Source of the DNA: Ricordea florida | Taxonomy: Eukaryota > Cnidaria > Anthozoa > Corallimorpharia > Ricordeidae | Assembly: GCA_949710005.1 (NCBI GenBank) | Contig: OX453275.1 | Location: 32,840,218 to 32,904,217, forward strand | Reading direction: 5' to 3' | DNA: 64,000 bases | Made by a program: the position numbers and the translations under genes | Notes under the pieces: model-generated | The model's input: the letters and a program-made list of their open reading frames with translations, nothing else | Told to the model about the DNA's origin: nothing | Database searches by the model: none | Shown: piece by piece, positions 27,201 through 39,200 of the stretch | How the letters are laid out: every line of letters starts with the position of its first letter | How positions within the stretch are numbered: position 1 is the stretch's first letter

Positions 27201-30200
27201 TATATAAGTTCTCTCTAATCATGGATTAGTTAGGCGGAATTTACAAACAAGAGTCCTAGTCAGTACAAGCATGAGATATGATTAACGTGCTATTTAATGA
27301 ACTTGCCTGCAGCCACTCAGAGCCAACATTGTTTGTTGAAGGCATCCAACCACCCGTCCCTCCCTGGTAGTTTAATCGAGCGTACGAGGGGTAGTAATAC
27401 GTGTTGCTAGGCCCACTGGAAACACTTCTTGTTGAGGAAGCAGTTAGGGTCGCAGACCCTGCACCAACACCTTGCGGTTCTATTTCATCTTCTAGGACAA
27501 TACAGAGCAAAAACATGTTGAGTTTCCTTTAGCCAAACCTATGAGTAATCGATGATAATTCATTGATTGGCGTCCAGGGTGGTGGCACAGGTAATTTCAA
27601 TAGATGCCAGACTATGTCAGGGTTTTCGGAAACGTTTGATAAAAAAAAGGGTTTATAAATCCAACGGACGTATGTGCCGAAGTGGGACGAATTTATTATA
27701 TTTGACAGGAAACCGGTCATTCTTTTGAAGGTGGGGGGGGGGGGGGAGATTCTTACGTGTGTGGGTGAATTTTTTTTCCTATGGCCCACCCTATTCTCGG
27801 TTTTCATGTAACGTAATAACATTTCAAAATAGGAAATTTCCAATTTTTTTGAATTTGTAGCTTTATTAGATAAAAGACCTTCTGTAAACTCGTCGAGTTA
27901 CAAATATTTAGCTCTATAAGTTTCTTCGTTTTGTAATAGCGTGCGCATGAATTTCAAGCTTTCGCCTTGCGTGACATAAAATGTCTGTCCGAAAAGGCTG
28001 TTTCGTAGGTAAAAAGATGACTTTTCTTGAAAGGTTTTTGCTTTTGGAAGAGCTCTTGCATTTAAGCAAGCGTTACCTTGAGGGTATACAGTCACTCGAG
28101 TGATAAGGTATCGATTTTATGGCAAAACTCAACAACAGCTGTTTTTAACACTTTACTGCCGCCATATTTGTGCCCCTTGAAGGGGCACAAACATGGCGTC
28201 TCCATACAAAGCTCTATCGATTTGGTTGAAACATTTATCCGAATATTTCATGCATGAAAAACTACACAGATCTAATTCTTTGCAAGGTGTTTTACATGGT
28301 AGAAATCTATCATATGCCAGATTCTTGAGTTCGTCTGTTGAGTGTTTTCGATTTTATTTTTTATCACGTGCCATGTGAAATAATTTTTTCCAATCACAGT
28401 AGAAATTATATCAGTCAGCAAAATAAGAATCAACTCTATCTTTGGTAAACAGAAGCAAATTTAACCGATTTTTTCACAGTGAAAAATGTCATTATCACTT
28501 TTTGTGAACTGAAGGACATTGCATGTCAGATGTCCGGCCGCTAACGAAAGCCCTGATACATTTGTTAGTTTTGTTGTCCTATTAAGAGGAAAAAGCAAGT
28601 TCTTGACATACTAGCACTGCCCTGAACGTTAAACAACAGCATATGGTAATCCAGGTCCTTATGATATTTATTTTAAAAACAATAGCTCCCTGACCGCCAG
28701 ACAGAATGAGTCTGGAATGATACTCATTATTAATTCTTTGTTCAAAATAAAATGCGTCATTCTTAGAATGTTTGATTTTGGTGGAACCATTAACGAGTGA
28801 ACAATGCACGGAAAACTAACGCAAGGAGCTTAGCCAATCGCTTATCGCAGCAGCAGTGTTAAGCCATTTCTAAGCAAAAGCAAAAGTACCCTCAAAACTG
28901 GAACGAAATTTGACGAGCAGAAATCGTGAGCGCGAGATTTCTTTGCGCGCAAGCTACTGTTTCTCCGAAGCCATGTATTTTGACAATCGTGACTTTAGAC
29001 AATGGATGTTAAACGATATTGTGTATGTGCTATTATATGATTCACATCAAATATATTGGACGAAGTAAAACAAAGACTTGTGAAGTGCACTTTTACTACT
29101 GTGGCAACATTTGTTGACTCAAACGGAAGTGGTTTATGAACCTGTGTTACCCGGAAGGCATTGCCTGTCATCTTGGCCAGATTGATGACCGCGTACGTGG
29201 TCACTGTGAAGGTCTTTCGCACGCACTTCACATGCTTGCTGAGTTAACGTTTGTGAAATATTTGTGATGTCGTTGATGGTCTGCTCATTCTTCAGTTAAA
29301 ATCAATAGTTTTCTATCTTGGTACCCTCTGGCTTCAAACAAAGTCACGCTTTTATATTATGTATTAGATTATGATTTGTAGGAAATACTTGTTATTATTG
29401 CAATTGATTTCGCCACATGTATAAGGAATTACGGTCTCTAATCTTCTGAAGTGAATAACCTTGTAGACGAAACGTACTTGTTTGAGTGAAACAAAACATA
29501 GAGCACGTTTTATCACATATCAATAATTTTTCCCTTGGTCTGTTTTTTTCTTGCAGGGCTCTTCGAGTGACTCCTAAGATATTTCTGCTAGAGTGTAACA
29601 TGGATCTCTTGAAAACTAAGACCTAGAAAACGAACTGCCGAGTTACTGTGTTCATGTTTCTTGTCTTTGCTCTCCATAACACTAAAGATCCTTGCCCTCT
29701 CGACCCCTCTTTGCTTCTCCAAAGAAATAACGAAATTAGGCTCATCCTCGGTGTAAAAACCTGTTACCTTTACGAGTGATGTAGAACAAAGACAACAAAG
29801 GGGACAAAACAATAAAAATCAGGAAAATAATAGTGAAATAACAAAGAAAAACTTCATAAGTTTTTACACCGAGGTAAACCCCGAAATTAGATTTCTTTGT
29901 CTACGAAAGAAGCGTGCTTAGCAAACCTCCCAAGTGCGTCCATAACTCGATGGTTGCAAAGCTGCTGCGTTTACCATTTATTTTTTAACATAAGACCTCA
30001 CAACGTTTATTCTGGTTTAGAATCTGACGTCAGCATGCAACCCATGAGCAAATGTCTCCCGCGTATTAGCCAATGATATCGCGCGCTTTCCGAAAGCTAT
30101 GTTATAATGTCCTTTCTTTTCTTTTTATATCTAGATTATCGCACTTTAAATATAGACCGAACCTCAACGCCTACAAAGGATCCTCAACAACAACTGAAAG

Positions 30201-33200
30201 GCGACAACTTAAGCCGTTTCATTCAGACCTTGTTTACACTTCGAAAACAAAGTGGTTTGAGATTTTAAAGTGATACAGACACATGTAAGGGTCGTCAAGC
30301 TTACAGGCACGTCTTGTTTAGGCATGTCTCTGTTAATCACGCTAAAGAATGCATCATGGACCAAATCTGCTATCGCATTTCACGTTCTATTATGCAAAAC
30401 AAGAGAATTACTTTAAATTCGTGATGCTTTTTGCAGAGAATATTCTCTTGATTTACGTGAAACAGCGTATAAACCTGTTTGAATTTTTGCCGAAGTATTT
30501 CGAAACTTCTGAAAATCCCGTATTATGGGACTTCGGGTGTTTGTCCCTCCCTTGCTGTGTTTGCCGTATTTGATCCGCATTGGATAAGCACTACAAGAGC
30601 TGATTTTATTAGAATATGAAATAATGGTTCCTGGTGTGATGTTATAAATGGGGGATGCTGGCACATTTTCATTACGATTTTTATTACGATTTTATTTCAA
30701 TTGAAATAAGCGCGGTGCTGGCACATTTTTGTTGTCCTACGCACAAAGCCGATACAAAGCTGTTATTGACCTGGATACTAAGCCGATACAAAGCTGTTAT
30801 TGACCTGGATACTAAGCCGATAAAAAGCTGTTGTTAGCCTGGGTACAAAGTCGATACAAAGCTGTTATTGACCTGGATACTAAGCCGATACAAAGCTGTT
30901 GTTAGCCTGGGTACAAAGTCGTTACAAAGCTGTTGTTAGCCTGGGTACAAAGTCGTTACAAAGCCTATGTGAAAACGGCGCGGGGCTGGCTCCTGGCACA
31001 TTTTTTAAAAATGATTTTCAAAAGAAATAAAATACTCATTTAAAAAGAAGAATTAATATACAAAATGGAACAACAATTACGAAGATTAAATGTATTGAAA
31101 CTTAAATATATTGTTAAAGAGTTGAAAATTAAAGGGTTTTCTAGAATGTGTAAATCTGATTTAATTAAAGAATTGGAAAAATTTACAAATGAGGATATTT
31201 ATAAGTTAATTGAAGAAGATATTATAATTAAATATAAGTGTATGCATGGGAAAATAAAGTATCATTGTAAGGAATGCGGGGGATCACAAATATGTGTACA
31301 TGATAAACAGAAGGCATATTGTAAGGAATGCGGTGGGTCTGAAATATGTAAACACAATAAACAGAAATCGGTTTGTAAATTATGCGGAGGATTACAAATA
31401 TGTATTCATGGGAAAAGAAAGTATCAATGTAAAGAGTGTGGTGGGTCTCAAATATGTTCACACAATAAGCAAAAATGTTTTTGTAAATTATGTGGAGGAT
31501 CACAAATATGTGTACATGATAAACAGAAGGCCCATTGTAGGGAATGTTGAAAATAAAAAAAAAATGTTATTTAAAAAATAAAAATATAAAAGAAAATAAA
31601 AATGGAAAATATTTTTCATCTAGGTGAATTCGAATTCAGAAATTTTACTTATTTTAATAATAATGAATTGGATTCTTGTGATTTTATTAATTCAATTAAA
31701 GATGATATAATAAAAAGACTATCAAAAGATAGAGAATGTTTAATAGGAGAAATAAATTTATGTTTTCATTTTTGGTGGAGGAATGATAAAATGAATAGTG
31801 TTTTTGGAAATCAAACACCCCTATTTATAAAAAATTTTGATTTTGGTGTTAATGGTATAAATGCTAATGATCTTATGAAAAATTTTTTAAAAGAAGATAA
31901 AAAAGAAGCTAGTATTAATGATTTTGATAATAAATATTTAATTAATGATATTTGTTTTCATAGGGATTATGATTATAATAAATTAAATCATAAAGAGAAA
32001 TTTTTTAGAAGCTTGCATGATGAATTAATGGTAGTTGCATGGCATCCAAGTAGGTATTTAGATTGGTGTATTGATGTTGAGGAATTAAAGTTTTTAGAAG
32101 AGTTATGGGGCGATGAAGATTAGTTAAAAAATTATGTTATATAACTCAAATAATGGTTACATAACAAAAATTTATCTAAATCTTAAACTAAAAGTTATGG
32201 GAGAACCCTTAAGATCAAGTTTTTTCCATTCATTGTCTAAGATAGTTAAATCGAAGTGGTTTATGAGACTCTCATATTTTTGAATCGGAATTGTCGGATA
32301 ATCCTTTGAGGGTATGTTTGCAAGTAGGTTTGATGGTGTGAGTTTCACAAGTTCTCCATATTTGGTTTTATTCATATATGAAGACTTATTATCAACTATA
32401 CTACACATAACTCTCAGCGGTTCCTTAATCTGTATATTTATGGGGTATAATTTACCAGGATTTATAATTTCAGGCAAACCTAAACCAACTTGTAACCCTC
32501 TCGTAAGTTTAATGATTAAGTTCTTATTGGAATATAGATAGTCAACAGTATCAGTCTCAATTATTGTTATCTTTTCCCTATCCTTATCATTAAGAAAGAT
32601 CGATTGAATATCACGCAACGAATGTGTACCAGGTTGTATTATTATGAGGGGCTGATTCTTATCATTGAATAATATCTGTTGATCCTTGAAATTAATCAAT
32701 CTTTTTGTTTTTATATTACAATCAAGGAGTTGTATTTCCCGAAGATTTTTCAGCGGCGGATCTAAATAAATCCTTGTTTCAGGCTCATACATGGTAATAC
32801 TCAACATTTTGTTTTGATTACATCATATTCATCTTTAAATTTCTATAATCAAAACATTAACAAAAATTTGCATTGACGTAATCACATTCCTGAGCGACGT
32901 TAGAAACCGACCTTTTTAAAGTAAACATAAAATCTACTTTTCGATTTCAAATCCACTTTACATTTTGCTTGTTGCTATGTCGTAAAAGTATGCAATCTAT
33001 TGTTCTACACGTGAACACTAATCCAAAAACAATGATAATCACGTGAAATTTACTGAAATAGATACCACGCCAACCCTCCACTGATAATTATAAATGTTAA
33101 TATACGCACTTCATGCTCGCTTCGTGCGTTGGTTTCATGTTGCGTGGTCACGTCCGATTGAGCGAGACCCTCCGGGCCGCGAAGCAAGCTCTCCCCGGCG

Positions 33201-36200
33201 GAGCCGGACTTTTTATTTTGCGTTGGGGGGATTTTTGGTTTTGGATTTGTCTCAACTATTGAATGAGGTAACTTTAACTTTGAAGATCCTAAGTTATGAC
33301 TTATTCCAACCTGTTTTGCTTCAGTGTTTAGGGAATTATTCACACCAAAATTCATATCATTACTCGCTTTCATAAGTTTGTTGTTAAAACCAGTCACGCT
33401 TTCAGTGTTGATTATCATATTACTTGGCATTAACCATAAGCCAGGAGCAATAGCTAAATCGAGCCGTAATTTTGCTTCTTGTACAGCTAATTGATATCTT
33501 TGGATAGAACTAGAAATGTCATTCTCAATAACACTACTTTCAAATAAAGATAAGAATTCTTGTTGTGCCTCAATAGCTCCACCGCCATTACCATAAATCG
33601 AATTTCTAGTGTTGACTTGTGCTCCCAATATACAGTAAACAAAAGCTTCAGCGGATCGATTCAATCTACCGAGTCCAGCTTTAGTGAGTCCATGTCCACT
33701 TGTTGGGATAAACCAACCATATTTGAAATCAGCAAAGTCATCATTACGAATAAATGAGATTAGGTCACCTTTTTCTTTCTTACCACCGTCATCAGCAAAT
33801 TTACCACTTTCACCGGGCCATTGATCTGCTTCATGATCATAATTCCTTATAATATGTACATTTTGATATCCCCCTCCTTTTCCATGATATCCTGCACCAT
33901 AATCAAGGAATATATCACCCAATCCGCCGTTTCTACCGCCTTTCCATCTAAAGTCTGAGTTTTTTGATATGCTAAATTCTGCACACAAACGTTGATATGC
34001 TACTTTACTATAGGGATTATTGTTTATTACAAAGGGTTGCTCATCAGGTAAGGGAAGGCCTAGTTCATACAGTATTCGTCTTATTGTGAAATATATATGA
34101 AACTTAATGAAGCTATTCACTACTTTAGGATAATTTAGGCTTTCAAAAGGACTTATACCACAACCAGATGTTGCACACCAAACTGCAAAGTTAAGTTGTT
34201 GAGGCCAATAGTTCATATCAGGCCCGTTCAACCATTTTCTACTCTGCTTTCCAAATTTGAAAGTAACAACTTGATTGTCAAATATGTTTCTCATTTTTGC
34301 TGTGAATTTCTTCGTATTTGAAACGTATATATCCAATAAAGTTAGCATTTTTGTTACATCGGTTGTAAAGTCATCAAAGTTAATAGCGGGTATTGGATAA
34401 GATTGATTAGTCATAGTTAAACTTTTTGGGAATGAACTTAATTCATCATCATCCAATCCTAAATCTTTCCATAAAAGTCTTTTCATATGAGGCGATAGGA
34501 CATCAGTCCATGTTTTTCCAGTTGGATCATCATTTGACATAACTGTTGCCTCATTAACTTTCCATTTAATATATCCCCCATATGAATCATTCACAAATGT
34601 AAATTTATCTAGGTTGGCGTTTGGGTATCGGGTTTTGAAATCCTCGAATAACATCTTATTCTTTGTGTTTCAATGAGTCTGGTCTTTAGATCTAGAATAA
34701 GATGTAAATTATTATCAATTTATTTCTTTTCTAATACCTACAAAACAATTACAACCCACATCAGTTCTCTCATATGAAATTTTCAACGTGCGGGAGCGGT
34801 TAATTCTTTTAATAGATCTGCGCGAACTTCTCTCCTTATCTGAGACATGTTTAAGTTTTTTTCTGTATCTCTCCGAAATTTTTGACGAACTTCTAGTTTT
34901 AGTTTTTGGAACTTTTCCAACTCTGCCAAAATTATGGAAAATTCTTGATCGGATATAACATTATCTTTTAAAGCTTTTGAAACCAAATCGTTAATGGTGT
35001 TTAATTTTGATTTTGCGATTGCAGCGGTTTGTTCATGTTTACTAACTTTATTTGAAAGTCTTTTTGATGCATAACCGAATCCAACCGATAATCCGCCAAA
35101 AACCCCACCAACAACACCCAAAGGAACACCGACAACAGCACCAAAACCAGTAAGAGAAGTTCCAAGTCCGCTTGCAGATAGAATAACTGAAATCAATCCA
35201 CCACAAACACTTATTTTTGTAAATATTCCTCTAGCTCTATTGTATTTTTTCCTTACATCTTCATAATGTTTAATTTCTCTCTCAAGATTTTGTAATACTT
35301 CGCTTGATTTTTGCAGTCTGAAATTAACCGACTGAAGGGAGGAACTGGGATCTGAATTATTAGGTAGTTGAGGATAAATTTTATTATAGTCATCCATATT
35401 GTGTTTTACTGATCACTATGATATCTTTAGACCTACTTTCTCTTCTTTCCACCTTTCATTTGTTCCACAAAATATAGAACCACAGCCATTATCAAAAGCC
35501 AAGCATTTTCACCTAAAAATCCAATAACCTGGCCGGCTGTTTTGAATAGAAAGCTAACTATTGCCCCAACCATTCCTGGTAATATTTCACCGAGTTTCTT
35601 ACCAATAGCTTTCAGCCCATTACCAACACCTTTCCCTAATGTGGATAGGCCTTTAGAAAGATTAGAAACTATAACACCAATAACAACACCTACAGCACTC
35701 ATAACTGCAAAGACTGTAAAACCATACTTTTTGAAGATAGTCTTTACCCGCTCTCTTAATGACATTCCTTCCTGCATTCTCTCATTCTCACGATTCCTGT
35801 TAGCTATATTATTCCTCATCTTAGCATTTTTCTCTTTTAGAGCCTCTGTTCGGAGACGTGTTTCTGGAGTCTTAAGTGGATTATCCTCGTTGAATTTTAT
35901 TTCCTTATCATTTTTAGCAATCTCATCTTCTTCCTTAGCGTTCTCAAGATCATTATCTTCAACAATTTCTCCTGCTGTACGACCTAAAGGTTCTCTAATT
36001 TTTTTTGGTAATTTTTTGTTTACATCACCATACGCATCAAATAAATCATGCCATGTTTCTTTTACTCCTAAATTTCTAGGGATTGCAACTTCGATTTTAC
36101 CCCATTCATTGTATTTGAAAAGAAAATTAGGTTTTGCCTTTGGGAATTTTTTTAAAATATTAGTCCAAGCTTCATCTTTATTTCTTTCAATCCCCATATC

Positions 36201-39200
36201 ACCAATCTCTATCTCTTCACTTGGTAATTTTTCATATCCTGATTTGGTTTTAGGTCTAGCACCCTCCTCCTCATAATTCCTATCACCGCTGGTTGTAGAT
36301 GTATTTACTATGACTCTTTTTGGTGATGGTTTTCTACCAAGTAGTGCGTCATTTTCATCATAATCATCAGGGTCTTTTTCTTTACCAACCCCGAAAGGAT
36401 CAAAATTTCCTGGTAATTCTCCTCCTTCTGCCATGATTTTTTACCAATTAGTAAGAAATCTTTAAACTGATCACACAATTATCTCTAAAAGAATTTACTA
36501 ACCATATAACCCAATGCCAACATACCACCACCTACATATGCCATTTCACCCATCTTTTGATTGTCACTAGGCCTATAATAATCCGCAAAGCGGGGCTCTT
36601 TCAGAGTTTCAGAGAATTTTGGTTCATGTGTCTCACTATATAATTTCAAAGCTTCATCGGTATTAGAAATATTTTTTGAAGCCTGATATTTATTATCATT
36701 TTGTTGTGATTGCCAATCAATTAGTTTCTGTCTTTTTTCCTGATATTCAGCATAATCTTTTTGATATTTTTCTAATGCTTTATCGTGTCGTATTCGTTCT
36801 GTATCTGTTTTATCACCTGAGAGATATTTTGCAAGATATGATCCGCCAACGAATGTAGTCGCGTTCAAAATAGCTCCTCCAACCATCATTGCTATTGTTG
36901 CCATGTTTCTTCGCTTCGCTCAGGTCTATAAACCAGCTTTGTTGGACCGGCGAAGCCGATAAATCCTTAATTTGAGTTCCTCCCTCCCTATTCCTCCCTT
37001 TAGTCGGTCTCTCAGTTCGGTAAAATCTTTTGATCCTCTAAATATGTTTTTAGATACATACTACCTGACAATACAGCTACCCATTTAGCATAATTTGTAA
37101 TACTTGAGGATGGATCGTTCATAAATGATTCTTTCATAGCCTTTTTAGCTACATATCCAACACCAGCTGCTAATCCGATAAGGACTGCAGAATCAGTAAC
37201 AGTTTTCACAAGTTTGTTTTCGTTTGACATAATTTTTTTTACTACATCAGTAAGAAATCTTTAGATCCCTTTAGGGCTTAAAATCAAAATTACATCATTC
37301 CAATTTTTGGCCGATCTATCTGTTGTGGTGGGATATTTGATGGTTGAGGAGTGAGTGGTTGTGGTCTTTGAGGAACTTGCGATAAATCAGGTATTCTATT
37401 TTTATTATCCTCCTTTTGTCGGTATCTCATAAACATATCAAATGCTGTAAACCCTATTCCAACAATTGATAATACGGTTGTAAAAGATAGCTCCGGAAGC
37501 CAAGCTTTCGCTTCGCGGGAGGGCTTTGCCCGATTAGACTCACTTTCTGTATTTTCATTTTGCTCCGCTTGTTCCTTTTCTCGTTTCATCTCCCTAGCTA
37601 ATGCTTCTTTTGCTTTTTTATTATATTCAGCTAATTTTTTACCAGCAGCTACTTTTTTAGGATCTTTCTTTTTTGTTGATTTTTGCTCTTCTTCTTTTTG
37701 CGGTTCTCTAGTAATTTGCTCAACATCTCCTTCACTTTGTTCAGTTTGTTCAGACATTATTTTTACATATCATTAAGAAATCTTTAGACCTCTTAGTAAA
37801 CAGTATCAGTTCCTTCAACATCTTGCTTAGTAGTCTGCTCAGTTTTGTTAGAATCATCTGTATTATTGCTTGTAACTTGTTGAATTTTACCTATTTTAAC
37901 GTGTTTAGCAACCTGGAAAATCCCGCTAGCAAGTGCTGCCAATCTTCCTGCTTTCAATGCTAAGAGACCTACAATGTTTGTTAGTTCGCGATTAACCAAA
38001 TCATCATTCTTCAAATCATCGCAAAGAGATTCTATATCATCAACTGGAACTAAATATGAAATAAGTTTAGAAACTAATTGTAGGGACGAATCCACCAATC
38101 CACCGTTAATTTTCTTACCCATTACTGCTTGATAACGATTATAATAAGTAGTATGTTACCGTAAAAATGGGCCGATTTTAATATTTATTTTTACAATAAT
38201 TTTATCGGCCGATTTTAATATTTTATTAATTTTTTGAAAAAAATGAATTATGGTTTAAAGATTTAGAATAATTTTAGGAAATATGGATCAATTAAAAGAT
38301 TCTGAATTAAAAGAAATTGTAAAAGAATTGAGAATACCTGGTTGGTCTAGTTTACGTAAAGCGGGAAAAATTCAAGCCCGATTTTAATATTTATTTTTAC
38401 AATAATTTTATAGGCCGATTTTAATATTTTATTAATTTTTTGAAAAAAATGAATTATGGTTTAAAGATTTAGAATAATTTTAGGAAATATGGATCAATTA
38501 AAAGATTCTGAATTAAAAGAAATTGTAAAAGAATTGAGAATACCTGGTTGGTCTAGTTTACGTAAAGCGGAAAAAATTCAAGCATTGCGAGAGAGGGGAA
38601 TTAATACAAATGAAGATTTGGAAAATTACCGACAAGGACTTATTGATAATAGACCACAAACTCCAGAGGGGTCAAATCCAAGACCGCGTATACCAAGACC
38701 AAAAATTACAGAGGAGCCGCCCCCCATAAAAAATATGGAACAACTAAAAGATTTAAATTTTCACCAATTAAAAAATATTGCAAAAGAGTTGAAAATAAAA
38801 GGAAGAACAAAAATGAATAAAGAAAATTTAATTCAAGGTATTAAAAAATTTCCAGAGGAGGAAATTATTAATGAAATTAAAAAAGAAGCTATTAATAATA
38901 AATATTATTGTATCCATAAAAAGAGCAAATATTTTTGTAAGGAGTGTTGCGGGTCGCAATTATGTATTCACGAAAAAATAAAGTATTGTTGCAAAGAATG
39001 TAAAGGATCACAATTTTGTATACACAATAAACAGAAAACTCATTGTAAAGCATGTGGAGGGTCGCAATTATGTATACACAATAAACAGAAAACTCATTGC
39101 AAAGATTGCGGAGGAACACAAATCTGTGAACATAAAAAACAGAAGGCGCATTGTAGAGAATGTAAAATTAAAAAATGAATTACGACAAATATTGATCCAA

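Noticed and set aside
28995..29231. Minus-strand frame with FTVTTYAVINLAKMTGNAF
   Set aside because: It looked discoidin-like at first, but splice sites and phase do not fit and the discoidin domain is complete without it.
30655..30837. A 60-codon frame present identically at 30655-30837 and 61456-61638
   Set aside because: It is part of the terminal inverted repeat and the 34-bp minisatellite; the peptide simply repeats the DNA units.
31228..31503. Antisense frame opposite the zinc-repeat gene
   Set aside because: Its periodicity only mirrors the Cys-His repeat on the other strand.
31250..31550. CRISPR array (regular repeats of about 57 bp)
   Set aside because: The period is a multiple of three and codes for Cys-His units in an open frame; the spacers are not unique and the genome is eukaryotic.
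35542..36276. A 244-codon plus-strand frame
   Set aside because: Antisense of the membrane-anchored protein gene, which is conserved in the other element; the plus frame is not.
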